64,000 bases of DNA from PALSA-1353 sp050012375 (GTDB lineage Bacteria > Planctomycetota > Phycisphaerae > Tepidisphaerales > Tepidisphaeraceae), in assembly GCA_050012375.1 (NCBI GenBank), contig JBEKHH010000012.1, forward strand, positions 32,044 through 96,043, written 5' to 3'. The position numbers were made by a program, and so were the translations under genes. Below are positions 1 to 8,443 of the stretch, piece after piece (within the stretch, counting starts at the first letter, position 1; the number at the start of each line of letters is the position of its first letter). The notes beneath the pieces were generated by a model. That model searched no databases. It saw nothing but the letters and a program-made list of their open reading frames with translations, and had not been told where the DNA came from.

Positions 1-532
1 CATCGCTCATCTTCCCCGCCCCGTGCGCGCCCACCGCCTCGTACACATCCTGAATCGTCACGTCACGGCCCTTGAATTTGCCCGGCAAAATCGTTCCACC
101 ATACAGAAACACGCTCGGGACATTCAGCCGCGCCATCGCCATCAGCGTGCCCGGCAGACTCTTATCGCAACCCGCCAAGCCGACCAGCGCATCGTAGCCG
201 TGCGCGAACATCATCAACTCGATTGAATCGGCGATCACTTCGCGCGAGACGAGCGACGCCTTCATCCCCTCGTGACCCATCGCGATCCCGTCGGACACGG
301 CGATCGCCACAAATTCCCGCGGCGTTCCCCCCGCCGATTTCACCCCCTCCTTGGCTGCCTTCGCCTGCCGATCCAAGGTCAGATTGCACGGCGTCGCCTC
401 GTTCCATGTGCTGGAGATGCCTACCCACGGCCGGTGAATCTCCTCATCCGTCAGGCCCATGGATTTGAAAAACGCGCGCTGCGGAGCGCGCTGGTCCCCT
501 TCCGTCACGATACTGCTGCGAGGCCGATTCAT
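1..532 (-). CDS. ilvD: Dihydroxy-acid dehydratase, N-terminal part (runs off the left edge)
   Basis: IlvD dehydrates dihydroxy-acids to 2-keto acids in valine, leucine and isoleucine synthesis. It is cytoplasmic and uses an Fe-S cluster. The reverse strand reads MNRPRSSIVTEGDQRAPQRA, then a WNEATPCN segment and a GLAGCDKSLPGT segment. These hold two of the cluster cysteines expected in the family. The last visible residues are GAHGAGKMSD. The start is the ATG at 530-532, with GGGAG just upstream. About 177 codons are visible and the rest lies outside the window. The identification is secure because the N-terminal IlvD motifs occur in order. Confidence 0.93.
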   Translation of the reverse strand, partial: MNRPRSSIVTEGDQRAPQRAFFKSMGLTDEEIHRPWVGISSTWNEATPCNLTLDRQAKAAKEGVKSAGGTPREFVAIAVSDGIAMGHEGMKASLVSREVIADSIELMMFAHGYDALVGLAGCDKSLPGTLMAMARLNVPSVFLYGGTILPGKFKGRDVTIQDVYEAVGAHGAGKMSD

Positions 533-1140
533 CGAAATCTCCCTACGGTTGGATAGTGCTGCAGTTTCACCAAATGGATCGTCAATTGATATTCAATACC
601 GCCGATACCGCTGGATGGCAATCCCGCGGCTTTCTATCGTTAATGGAGAGCATGTCGGCGATCTAAACGTCGCCGAGACCCTGATCGGTCAACTTGATGG
701 CCCCGAACTGCACATCGTCGAGGTCACACGTTTGGTAAATGTCCCATTGGAGAGTAAGTGGGACATCGATCGCCCTCTCCTGATTACCGACCGGCAAAAC
801 GTGCCAAAGGTTTCACTATATCGCAAACCACTTGTTCACTTGTCGTCGTGGAAAATCCGCTCAAAAACTCACATTTTTGCCCTCTGACGACAAGTCCCCA
901 GCCATTCCTTCCCTTCGCGCCTAGGTGCCTCCCTGCCGGAGCAAGACTAGACTCACCGGATGATTCCTTCGCGCCTGTCTTCGCGCTCTTCGCGGTGAGC
1001 CTTCGTTTCGGATTTCCACCACGGCCGCCGCACTTCGCAAACCGACCAATCTTCCCGAATTTTGCCCGCCTCCATCGCCGTGGTAGAACCTCCCAACCGC
1101 TGCGTTCCAGGCCCAAGCGTTTTGAAGGAGGCGTCTGAAA
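533..1140. other. Intergenic region between ilvD and the amine oxidase
   Basis: This 600-base stretch separates two divergent genes. Small open frames cross it, but none has a recognisable domain, a good ribosome site or a conserved motif. I see no tRNA, no terminator with a T-run and no clear member of the palindrome family found elsewhere. A TAGGTGCC at 922-929 matches only half of that motif. It presumably holds the two promoters. Confidence 0.5.
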
Positions 1141-2571
1141 ATGTCCGAATCCAAATATGAAGCGATCATTCAACAGGGCCTGGTTCGCACCGGGAAATCC
1201 GGCAAGGTGGTGATCGTCGGAGCGGGGATGGCGGGGCTGGTCGCCGGATACGAACTCATGCAGGCCGGGCACGATGTGACCCTGCTGGAGGCCCGCGGAA
1301 GAGTCGGCGGACGCGTGCATACCATACGCTCGCCGTTCGAGGAGGGACTTCATGCCGAGGCGGGCGCCATGCGAATCCCATCGGCGCATCGCCTGACGAT
1401 GGGCTACACGCAGAAGTTCGGCCTCAAGCTCATGCCGTTCACGATGAACAATCCCAATGCCTGGTATTACGTCGGCGGGCGCAAGCATCGGGTGAGCGAA
1501 ACGCTGACGGACATCAACTGCCTGGGATTTGATCTCACGGCCGAGGAGGCCAAAGAAACGGCCAAGCAGCACTGGCACAATGCGCTCAAGCCCATCATGG
1601 CGCAACTATCAGCGCGCGGGGAAGCGGCGTGGCCGGACATCATCAAGCAATGCGACCGATATTCGACGCGCGAATTCCTGGTCGAGAACGGCTGGTCGGA
1701 GGGAGCGATCGAGATGTTCGGCGTTCTGGAGAACCTCGAATCGCGGATGAACGCGTCATTCGTCGAGGTCCTGCTGGCCGAACTGGGACACGCATTTACG
1801 GACATGTCGCAAATTGTCGGCGGCATGGATCAGTTGCCACAGGCTTTTTTGCCGGCCATGCGCGGCAAAATCCGGTTTGGGTGCGATCTGAAGGCAATCG
1901 ACCAGTCGCCGGACAAGGTGACGATCTACTTCAACACGGTTGGCGGCAAGCGGCAGATCGAGGCGGATTACGCGATCATCACGATTCCCTTTTCCGTGCT
2001 CAGGCACGTCGAGGTCCTCAAGCCATTCTCCCGCGAAAAGCAGCGGGCCATTCGCGAACTGCACTACGATGCGTCGGCGAAAATTCTCTTCCAGTGTCGT
2101 CGTCGCTTCTGGGAGGAAGACGACGGCATCTTCGGCGGCGGCACCATGACCGATCTGCCCGTGCGCAGCATTTATTACCCGGATCACGGCCGGGAGACCG
2201 GTCGCGGAATACTCGTCGCGAGCTATACCTGGGCCGAGGATGCGCAGCGATGGGGGTCGCTCTCGCATGCGGATCGCGTGGCCCAGGCGCTGGAGGATGT
2301 CGCTCAGATTCACCCGCAGGTCAGCGAGGAATTCGAGGTCGGGACGAGTAAGATGTGGCATGAGGATGAATTCGCGTGCGGGGCGTTTGCGTTGTTTGAG
2401 CCGGGCCAGAATTTGCTGCTGCATCGCTCCATCATCTCGCCTGAAGGACGCATTTTCTTTGCCGGCGAACATGCGTCGCTGGTGCATCGGTGGATCCAGG
2501 GTTCGATCGAATCGGGATTGCGATGCGCCGATGACATTCACGCCGCAATAGGCAAAGAAGCGGCTTCGTAA
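1141..2571 (+). CDS. Flavin monoamine oxidase / L-amino-acid oxidase-like protein
   Basis: This is probably an FAD-dependent oxidase of amines or amino acids. The N-terminal dinucleotide fold is clear: VVIVGAGMAGLVAGYELMQA at about residues 22-41, then LLEARGRVGGRVHT. A GAMRIPSAHR segment follows, resembling the substrate-side motif of L-amino-acid oxidases. Near the C-terminus, IFFAGEHASLVHRWIQGSIE is the second FAD contact. The length of 476 residues is usual. The start ATG at 1141 has AAGGAGG about ten bases upstream. The next gene starts three bases after the stop, so the two are probably cotranscribed. The substrate cannot be told from sequence. No signal peptide is seen, so it should be cytoplasmic. 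Confidence 0.85.
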   Translation: MSESKYEAIIQQGLVRTGKSGKVVIVGAGMAGLVAGYELMQAGHDVTLLEARGRVGGRVHTIRSPFEEGLHAEAGAMRIPSAHRLTMGYTQKFGLKLMPFTMNNPNAWYYVGGRKHRVSETLTDINCLGFDLTAEEAKETAKQHWHNALKPIMAQLSARGEAAWPDIIKQCDRYSTREFLVENGWSEGAIEMFGVLENLESRMNASFVEVLLAELGHAFTDMSQIVGGMDQLPQAFLPAMRGKIRFGCDLKAIDQSPDKVTIYFNTVGGKRQIEADYAIITIPFSVLRHVEVLKPFSREKQRAIRELHYDASAKILFQCRRRFWEEDDGIFGGGTMTDLPVRSIYYPDHGRETGRGILVASYTWAEDAQRWGSLSHADRVAQALEDVAQIHPQVSEEFEVGTSKMWHEDEFACGAFALFEPGQNLLLHRSIISPEGRIFFAGEHASLVHRWIQGSIESGLRCADDIHAAIGKEAAS

Positions 2572-2573
2572 TC

Positions 2574-3131
2574 ATGTTTGAGCCGGAACGACAGGCATTC
2601 CGCCAGGTTTTCAAGCTGCCGCGGGCGACGATGCGCGAGTCGATGATACTCGCGGCGATCTACGCCGCGCAGGCGGTGACGTGCGCGGCGCTGCTGAGTC
2701 TGGGGTATCAGCGCGCGAGTGTTCCCGGGCTCGGATGGGCGGTGATATCGGCGGTCATCGTGCTTCAGCCGGGTATTCAGGCATCCCTGGCGACGTCGAT
2801 CGCGCGAATATGCGCCAATGTGGTCGGCGCGATCGTCGCTGTGGCGGTCGAGCGATGGGCTGGAGGCGGTACCTGGCAGCTCCTGGTCGCGATCACGGTG
2901 ATTGTTTTTATCTGCGAGGCGCTCCGGCTGGACATGGGGCTGCGCGCGGCGTGTGTGTCGGCCGTCATCGTGATGACCTTTCATGACACCCGGGTCATGA
3001 TGAGCGGCGTCGATCGATCGATTTCAGTGATGATCGGTTCAGCGCTGGCGGTTATCGTGCAATTTGCCGGCTCGCGACTTAAACATTGGATCTTTGGCTG
3101 GCGCCATGATGCCTCCGCATCGGCCGATTGA
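2574..3131 (+). CDS. FUSC / aromatic-acid-exporter-like membrane protein
   Basis: This 185-residue inner-membrane protein has about six hydrophobic segments. Between them is a VLQPGIQASLATSIARICAN region, typical of the FUSC/ArAE fold (compare the V.QP....S...R..G pattern). It is short, matching the single membrane half of that family without a large cytoplasmic domain. It begins three bases after the amine oxidase stop, so it may export a product of that enzyme, but this is only inference from position. The C-terminal tail is hydrophilic. Confidence 0.65.
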   Translation: MFEPERQAFRQVFKLPRATMRESMILAAIYAAQAVTCAALLSLGYQRASVPGLGWAVISAVIVLQPGIQASLATSIARICANVVGAIVAVAVERWAGGGTWQLLVAITVIVFICEALRLDMGLRAACVSAVIVMTFHDTRVMMSGVDRSISVMIGSALAVIVQFAGSRLKHWIFGWRHDASASAD

Positions 3132-3149
3132 CGATTTCTCGATTCCCGC

Positions 3150-3353
3150 GGCGCTTGCAATACTTACCCCGCCATGATGCACGCCTTGAACGACCTGGAA
3201 TCCCACATGCATCAGCACGTGCATAAGGAGAACAACGTGCTGTTTCCAGGTGCGATCCTCATGACGCGCAATCGCTCACCGGGCCATTGGGTCATCCTAC
3301 CGCCGATGTACGAGGAAGAATTTGGGATCTTTGCCATTATGTTGACGGTCTGA
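3150..3353 (+). pseudogene. Truncated RIC (YtfE/ScdA) di-iron protein remnant, C-terminal end only
   Basis: The frame reads ACNTYPAMMHALNDLESHMH followed by QHVHKENNVLFPGAILM. This matches the last helix pair of iron-sulfur-cluster repair di-iron proteins (H..HI..ENN.LFP.A). The first in-frame ATG is at 3174 and the frame ends at 3353. Upstream, the similarity stops at about 3150 and the frame hits a stop inside the preceding gene's terminus. The four-helix core and most metal ligands are therefore absent. About 20 unrelated residues follow the conserved end. I read it as the leftover of a lost gene. A functional 59-residue peptide is possible but unlikely. Confidence 0.6.
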
Positions 3354-3398
3354 CCTGACGGTCGTTTCGCTGGGTGACGGCACGGTTCACGCCGGCCG

Positions 3399-3728
3399 TC
3401 AGTTGCTGGCCTGCAGGAACTTGACGATTTCCCGGGCTTCCACACCCGTCAGGTTGGCGCGCAGGCGCATGTGGTGAACGATGACATCCCACTGGGCGGC
3501 GCTGAATTCTTCAGGAGGGCGGCCGTTGTGGCAGCGCATGCAGTTCTCCGACCATAACTCGACGCCGGTCTTTTGGGGAGGCGGGCCGAAAAGCGCGAAG
3601 CTGGCGGGCTGGGTCGTGACGCCTTGGGCGGAAGGACTTTGATCGGACTTGCAGCCGTACAGCACCATGCCGGCCAGGAGGCCGCCAAAGGCGAGAACCA
3701 CAACAAACTTGGTTTTGATTTTTCGCAT
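3399..3728 (-). CDS. Monohaem c-type cytochrome lipoprotein
   Basis: This small exported cytochrome has 109 residues. An N-terminal hydrophobic stretch ends in a lipobox-like GMVLYGC, so the mature protein should be lipid-anchored at that Cys. A single haem-binding CMRCH motif sits near residue 64, and the C-terminal VEAREIVKFLQASN helix is typical of small cytochrome c domains. It is the last gene of the minus-strand electron-transfer cluster, 12 bases after the porin-like gene. It probably carries electrons in the periplasm. The linker has the TTQPA motif seen in neighbouring exported proteins. Confidence 0.8.
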   Translation of the reverse strand: MRKIKTKFVVVLAFGGLLAGMVLYGCKSDQSPSAQGVTTQPASFALFGPPPQKTGVELWSENCMRCHNGRPPEEFSAAQWDVIVHHMRLRANLTGVEAREIVKFLQASN

Positions 3729-3740
3729 GGGAACTCCACT

Positions 3741-5051
3741 CTAAAGTCCAATACCGACTTGGAGGATAAACGCATTCTGATTTTCGCCGACCTTCTTCTG
3801 ATCGATTTCGTAGGCGGTTTTGACCACGCAGTAGGAAGTGACCCAATAGTCGATGCCCAAGGTCAAGCGTGATTCGTGCTCGCCGCCCGGGGTATTGAGC
3901 GGGGTGTCCAGACTGTCGAATCGGGAGACGAGTTCGACGTTTCGGAGGATTTTGTTGTTGAGTTCCGTGGGGCGGTAGCACAGCGAGAAGTAACCGCCCT
4001 GGCTGAAATTGCCGAAAGTGGTCGGACCGAAGCCAAGGACTCCCGTTGGGTCGTAGGTGGTGGGACTGACGTTGGACCAAATCCATTCTCCGCTAAAGTC
4101 GATTTGACCGCTGATTGCCTTGATCAGCGGCTTCCAGTGAAAATCGGCGGCCTGTAGGGACGCGTAAACGTTAGAGAAGTCATCGGGGTTCGGCTTGGAA
4201 TACTGAATCGAATAGCCCATTTCCATGTCGGGGAATGGAAGGAACCCCAGGCGCCCGCCCACGGCCTTGTTGTTATTCAGGTCGGTGTAGTCGTTGAAAT
4301 TGAGTTGCCCGGCGGCGGCGGGATCATCGGTGATGAGGTTGGGTCCATTGGCAACGTACAGATCGTATGTCCAGCGGGTCGTTCCCGATGGAATGACTCC
4401 CTTGGCGAAGGCGCCCACTTCCGAGATAGGCGCGATCGCGTCGAAGGCGAGGGGATCATCCGGAAATTTGTTGACCCACGGCGGGTCGAAGTGATTGTGA
4501 TACTGGCCAAATGGCACGGCGAATAGTCCGGCGCCGATTATGAAATAGTCGCAGACTTCGTAGGAGATATCTGCCAGATTGACGTTCAGGGTAGAGGTCT
4601 CCGAGTTGATATCCGCGCCGCCGATGCCCAGATCGAACGCCGATTCGATCAGGATATGCGAATCCACCGGCTGCCAAAGGATCAGCGGGCTTACATCGGC
4701 GAAAAACGTGGAATCGGTCCCGCGCTGGGTCTGAAATCCAAAGGCGGCGTCGCCGGCGAGGACGAATGATTCAAGGCCGGGGTGAATTTTATTGACCAGG
4801 TCCTGGATGCCCTTCATCTGCTTGTCAGTGTCCTGGGCGTCCTGATCGGCAGCGGCGGCCTGATCCGCCTGCGCTTTCTTGACGTCGGCCAGTTCCTGTT
4901 TCATCTCGGCGTTGTCTTTCTGAAGCTGCTGGAATTCCTGGCGGCTGACGGACCGCGGTTGGGTGGTGGGCGGCGGATTGTTGGAGTTATCCTGCCCGCG
5001 CGCCGGCGAGAGAAGGAACAGGATGAGAATCCCGAAAATAACTCTGTGCAT
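3741..5051 (-). CDS. Porin-like outer-membrane beta-barrel protein with N-terminal coiled coil
   Basis: The protein has 436 residues. A signal peptide (MHRVIFGILILFLLSPARGQ) is followed by a TTQP linker and a coiled coil (FQQLQKDNAEMKQELADVKK onwards, about residues 40-95). A long region of alternating polar and aromatic residues then resembles an outer-membrane barrel. I chose the ATG at 5049-5051 because GGAG lies eight bases upstream and the signal peptide begins there. A longer frame upstream would overlap the cytochrome gene. The N-terminal coiled coil is common in planctomycete porins of the OprP-like type. It sits among cytochromes, so it could host electron or solute passage, but nothing in the sequence proves this. 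Confidence 0.7.
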   Translation of the reverse strand: MHRVIFGILILFLLSPARGQDNSNNPPPTTQPRSVSRQEFQQLQKDNAEMKQELADVKKAQADQAAAADQDAQDTDKQMKGIQDLVNKIHPGLESFVLAGDAAFGFQTQRGTDSTFFADVSPLILWQPVDSHILIESAFDLGIGGADINSETSTLNVNLADISYEVCDYFIIGAGLFAVPFGQYHNHFDPPWVNKFPDDPLAFDAIAPISEVGAFAKGVIPSGTTRWTYDLYVANGPNLITDDPAAAGQLNFNDYTDLNNNKAVGGRLGFLPFPDMEMGYSIQYSKPNPDDFSNVYASLQAADFHWKPLIKAISGQIDFSGEWIWSNVSPTTYDPTGVLGFGPTTFGNFSQGGYFSLCYRPTELNNKILRNVELVSRFDSLDTPLNTPGGEHESRLTLGIDYWVTSYCVVKTAYEIDQKKVGENQNAFILQVGIGL

Positions 5052-5065
5052 GGTTGCTCCTTCGA

Positions 5066-5536
5066 CTATTGGCCGTTGGCCGGTTGGGTGGCGGGCTGGG
5101 TGCTTGGAGCCGGCGCCAACGTGCGTAAGTAGTTGATGACGTTCCACCGATCCTCCTCAGTGGTGAGGCTTTCAAACGTCGGCATCGGTTTTCGCCCGGT
5201 GGTGATTTTCCAGTAAAGAGCGCCATCGGTTTGGCCGGCGACATTTGGATCGGAAAGGTTTTTTGGCCTGGGGTTGAGGTCCTTGGCGGAAGGGCCATCG
5301 CCTTTGGCGGCGTCGCCATGACACTTCAGGCATTGTGCGATATAGACGGCTTTACCGGCGGCGATGGAGTTGCCGTCGGGAGGGATGGGGTTTTTCTTTC
5401 GCGCCGCGCGCGCGGGCGCCACCCATGGCGGGCTGCTGGCATCGTCGGCCATGATGAACAGGGATGAAAAGACCGTCACCAAAAGAACGGTGCCAAATAG
5501 AGTGCATACCCATCGGGCCGAAGTTGTCCGCGTCAT
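5066..5536 (-). CDS. Class I c-type cytochrome, membrane-anchored or secreted
   Basis: The 156-residue protein has one N-terminal hydrophobic segment (CTLFGTVLLVTVFSSLFIMA). A cytochrome c domain follows, with a CLKCH haem site at about residue 70 and a conserved KPMPTFE segment holding the likely axial Met. The WNVINYLRTL helix closes the domain and the tail carries TQPATQPA. This is the usual build of the periplasmic cytochrome partner of NrfD-type complexes. The start ATG at 5536 follows AAGGTGG. It lies between the membrane-anchored protein and the porin-like gene in one minus-strand run. Confidence 0.85.
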   Translation of the reverse strand: MTRTTSARWVCTLFGTVLLVTVFSSLFIMADDASSPPWVAPARAARKKNPIPPDGNSIAAGKAVYIAQCLKCHGDAAKGDGPSAKDLNPRPKNLSDPNVAGQTDGALYWKITTGRKPMPTFESLTTEEDRWNVINYLRTLAPAPSTQPATQPANGQ

Positions 5537-5538
5537 TC

Positions 5539-6054
5539 CTATCCACCTTTTCGAATTGCCAAGATCCGACTGAAGACAAAGAAATAGCTTAACCAGACTC
5601 CCGCCAGGATAACGAATATGCTCACCGTCAGCGCCAAGGGCGCGTGAGGGGCCCAGAGGGCTCGCGGAAACTCGGCAACGGGAGCGGGCTGGACATCCGC
5701 CGGAAAGGCCGCCGAAGTGGAAACAGCGGAATATTGCGCCGGCGCCTTGATTCGCACTATAAGGTGAAGCTTTCCGTCGGATGCGCCGGGCAAGTCTGAT
5801 GGGAATGCCACGGCCGAAGTGCCGTCATCCAAGGTTGTGTCTTGGCCGATCGGCAAGTTTCCAAACGTTCGCTGGACGAAGTATTGCAGGATGACGTTTT
5901 CGATGGGCTTGCCGTTGAGTGATACCGAAGCCTGGACCATTTTCTTGCCGTCTTCAATGTCCGTGGTGAGGCTGATGGCGGGCTGAGTGGTTTGAGCAAA
6001 AGCCGCCCATGGCCAGAGGAGCAGGACCCATGTGATGAAAAGGACCAGCTTCAT
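5539..6054 (-). CDS. Exported protein with C-terminal membrane anchor, part of the NrfCD-type operon
   Basis: I do not recognise the family of this 171-residue protein. It begins with a signal peptide ending in AAFAQTTQPA. A roughly 110-residue domain predicted to be mostly beta follows, then a transmembrane helix near the end (LALTVSIFVILAGVWLSYFF) and a basic tail, which puts the bulk in the periplasm. The start ATG at 6052-6054 overlaps the stop of the NrfD gene as ATGA, so the two are translationally coupled. A structural or assembly subunit of the complex is the simplest reading. Confidence 0.6.
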   Translation of the reverse strand: MKLVLFITWVLLLWPWAAFAQTTQPAISLTTDIEDGKKMVQASVSLNGKPIENVILQYFVQRTFGNLPIGQDTTLDDGTSAVAFPSDLPGASDGKLHLIVRIKAPAQYSAVSTSAAFPADVQPAPVAEFPRALWAPHAPLALTVSIFVILAGVWLSYFFVFSRILAIRKGG

Positions 6055-7394
6055 GCCAACACCGCCGCGGCAGCGCTCGGAATGGCCGGCATGCCTGCCG
6101 GCCGCGGCCACTGGGTCTGATCCACTTCCCAGATCGAGATGATGGGAAACACTTTGGAGAACAGGATGAACATGAGGAGAAAGGCGGCGAATCCGCCGGC
6201 GGTGATGGACCATTCGACCCAGGTTGGAACGTAGGCAAGGTGGGCCCCTTCGCGCGGGGGCATGAAGGGCGATGCGAGCGTGGGGACGACGATGATGTAT
6301 CGCTTGAGCCACATGCCAATGTTGACCAAAAGCGCGGCGAGGGAGATTCCGGAGATGGTTCGGCCCAGCGGGGTGACGAGCATCAGCAGCGGCAGGACCA
6401 GCCCGACGAAGATCATCGCCCAGAACTGGATCGCGTAATGGCCGGAGATCATCTTTTCCAGGAGCGGGCGTTCGACGCTTTCGCCGGTATAGGCGGCACC
6501 GACGTGTTCGTTGACCACGAAATATGCGTAAGCCAGGCCGAAGACGAGCATCAGTTTTGCAAGCTTGCGCAAATGATCGACGGGGATGTGTGCCTGCAGG
6601 CGTAGAAAATATCGGAAGAGGACGATGGCGGTGATCACGGCGGCGACGCCGGAATAGAGGGCGCCGATGACGAAATCCGGGCCGATGATCGTGGAATGCC
6701 ATCCGGGCCGCAGGGTCATGCCGAACAGCCACGCGGTCACCGTGTGGATGGAGACGGCGACCGGGAGGATGACAATCGCCATTACCGAGACGGCGCGATC
6801 GAGGTTGCGGTATTGATTGGGGGTGCCGGTCCAGCGCATGGCAAGCGTGCCGTAAAGTTTCTGCCGCCATCGGGAAAGGCCCGGCGTGTCACGCAGGATG
6901 GCCAGGTCCGGAATCATCGGGACATAGAGATAAAGAAAGCTGCCGGCGAGATAACTGGTCAAAGACAGCATGTCCCAGAGAATGGGGCTTTGCAGCCGGC
7001 CGTAGCGGATGACGTGCAGGAACCGATCGGGCCGGCCCATGTCGATGATGACCATCGGTCCAGCCACGAGCAGGGCGAAGACGGTGATGGCCTCGGCCAA
7101 TCGAGAAATCGGATGCCGCCAATGGGCGTTGGAGAGGCGCAACATCGCGGAGATAAGGCTTCCGGCCATGCTGATGCCGATGAAAAACACAAAATTGACG
7201 ATGTAAACGCCCCAGGAGAAGTAATCGCTCATGGCGGTGGCGGCCAAGCCGATGCGAAGCTGGTGGATGTAAGCGACCAGCGCCCAGGCGACGACCAGGC
7301 CAAGTGCGATGACGAGGAACTTGTGGGCAAACCCCGGCGGGCCGAGCGTCGCCAGCATGTCCCTTTCCACGTTGTTCGATTTGGCGTCGCTCAT
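6051..7394 (-). CDS. NrfD/PsrC-family quinone-interacting membrane subunit
   Basis: The protein has 447 residues with about ten hydrophobic helices and belongs to the NrfD (polysulfide reductase PsrC, HybB, ActC) superfamily. Such subunits exchange electrons between the quinone pool and an attached ferredoxin subunit. Supporting segments include DYFSWGVYIVNFVFFIGISM, AITVFALLVAGPMVIIDMGRP and HTVTAWLFGMTLRPGWHST. It lies directly after the ferredoxin subunit gene (9-base gap). The start ATG at 7394 has GAGG upstream. No molybdenum catalytic subunit is nearby, so the partner is more likely the cytochromes encoded in the same run. Confidence 0.85.
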   Translation of the reverse strand: MSDAKSNNVERDMLATLGPPGFAHKFLVIALGLVVAWALVAYIHQLRIGLAATAMSDYFSWGVYIVNFVFFIGISMAGSLISAMLRLSNAHWRHPISRLAEAITVFALLVAGPMVIIDMGRPDRFLHVIRYGRLQSPILWDMLSLTSYLAGSFLYLYVPMIPDLAILRDTPGLSRWRQKLYGTLAMRWTGTPNQYRNLDRAVSVMAIVILPVAVSIHTVTAWLFGMTLRPGWHSTIIGPDFVIGALYSGVAAVITAIVLFRYFLRLQAHIPVDHLRKLAKLMLVFGLAYAYFVVNEHVGAAYTGESVERPLLEKMISGHYAIQFWAMIFVGLVLPLLMLVTPLGRTISGISLAALLVNIGMWLKRYIIVVPTLASPFMPPREGAHLAYVPTWVEWSITAGGFAAFLLMFILFSKVFPIISIWEVDQTQWPRPAGMPAIPSAAAAVLA

Positions 7395-7403
7395 TGAAAA
7401 ACC

Positions 7404-8294
7404 TCAGTCCTTCGTCAGCGGGCTTGGCGGGGCGAACATTCGATTCTTGGGCGGGAGGTAATAGACGCGCGGCTTGGTGCCCAATTCCTCCATTTGCCGG
7501 TACCCGCTGCGATCCATCAGCAGCTGAGACAATCGCTGGGTCTCGCCCTGTGCGTTAGTCACCGCGTCTTCGTTCTCGTCGCCGTAATACATTGCGCCCA
7601 TCGGGCAGATACCGACGCAGGCCGGGAACATGCCCATCTCGGCCATATCCGGACAGAAATCGCATTTTTCGACGGTCCCGATCCGGCGCGGATAACCATA
7701 TTCGGGCGAGTAACCTTTTTCCAAGGCCTGGGGCGGATCGTGCGGCGTACCCCAGTTGAAGCTGCGGGCGCCGTAGGGACAGGCGGCCATGCAGAACCGG
7801 CAACCGATGCACCGCTCATTGTCGATGAGCACCACGCCGTCGGAGCGCTTGAATGTCGCATCCACCGGGCAAACTTTGGTGCAGGGCGGGTTGTCGCACT
7901 GATAACACGGCTGCGGGAAGAAATACGGCGCCGTCTTCTCCGATTCCTGCATCCGCAAAACCTTGATCCATTGCCGGTCGGGGGGAACGAAGTGCATCTT
8001 GGAGCAGGCCGATATGCACTTGCCGCACCCGTCACATTTGGCCAGGTCGATCACCATGATCCAGCGTCTCCCCGGGACGCCTTGGCGAGCGGAATCCGGC
8101 GATGTTGATATAGCCGCTCCGGTGCGCGCGTCCACGACCTGATGGTCGGGGGTTAGGGCGGGCATAGCCGCCCCGGAGGGAACTTCGTTGCTGGCGGCGG
8201 CGGCGCGAACACATCGGCAGGCGACCTCGCCGGCCGCGGCGGCGCCCAGAACCGTCAGGCTATATCGCAGGAACTGTCGTCGATTGCTGTCCAT
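7404..8294 (-). CDS. NrfC-like 4Fe-4S ferredoxin subunit with Tat signal
   Basis: The 296-residue protein starts with a Tat-type signal (SNRRQFLRYSLTVLGAAAAG), so it is exported folded. It then has four Cys clusters: CDGCGKCISAC, CYQCDNPPCTKVCPVD, CIGCRFCMAACPYG and CDFCPDMAEMGMFPACVGICP, the pattern of DMSO-reductase/NrfC electron-transfer subunits with up to four [4Fe-4S] clusters. The start ATG at 8292-8294 follows GGAGGG. A longer frame exists but would begin before the Tat motif. It is the first gene of the minus-strand electron-transfer operon, and the palindrome at 8418-8433 lies 124 bases upstream. Confidence 0.9.
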   Translation of the reverse strand: MDSNRRQFLRYSLTVLGAAAAGEVACRCVRAAAASNEVPSGAAMPALTPDHQVVDARTGAAISTSPDSARQGVPGRRWIMVIDLAKCDGCGKCISACSKMHFVPPDRQWIKVLRMQESEKTAPYFFPQPCYQCDNPPCTKVCPVDATFKRSDGVVLIDNERCIGCRFCMAACPYGARSFNWGTPHDPPQALEKGYSPEYGYPRRIGTVEKCDFCPDMAEMGMFPACVGICPMGAMYYGDENEDAVTNAQGETQRLSQLLMDRSGYRQMEELGTKPRVYYLPPKNRMFAPPSPLTKD

Positions 8295-8314
8295 CGTAAA
8301 CCCTCCGCAATTAG

Positions 8315-8336
8315 CCCCCGGTGAACACACCGGGGG
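8315..8336. repeat. Perfect GC-rich inverted repeat (stem-loop)
   Basis: CCCCCGGTG and CACCGGGGG flank a four-base AACA loop, giving a nine-base-pair perfect stem. It lies between the end of the P-type ATPase gene and the start of the NrfC-like gene, both on the minus strand. No T-run follows on either strand, so it is not a classic intrinsic terminator. It could still end ATPase transcription or stabilise the 5' end of the NrfC message. Confidence 0.55.
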
Positions 8337-8417
8337 GCCAGATGGCGGCGTATCTGTACGAAGAAGTATCGGAATTCGTCGCGATCAAAAAAATCGGGGC
8401 TCGCCCGGCAAATCGCG

Positions 8418-8433
8418 TAGGGGAAATTGCTTA
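8418..8433. promoter_or_regulatory. TAGG-N8-CCTA family operator, NrfC operon (imperfect: CTTA right arm)
   Basis: The site reads TAGGGGAAATTGCTTA inside CGCGTAGGGGAAATTGCTTAC. It matches the palindrome family found upstream of five other units in this window. It lies 124 bases upstream of the NrfC-like start, almost the same spacing as at the pyrophosphatase (114) and PFOR (117) genes. Binding by the window's NarL-type regulator is inferred. Confidence 0.5.
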
Positions 8434-8443
8434 CAGCGGACGA

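Noticed and set aside
459..887. A 142-residue frame upstream of the amine oxidase
   Set aside because: It overlaps the start of ilvD, has no ribosome site and no family resemblance.
922..937. TAGGTGCCTCCCTGCC upstream of the amine oxidase as a regulon site
   Set aside because: Only the left arm matches; the right half lacks CCTA or a close variant.
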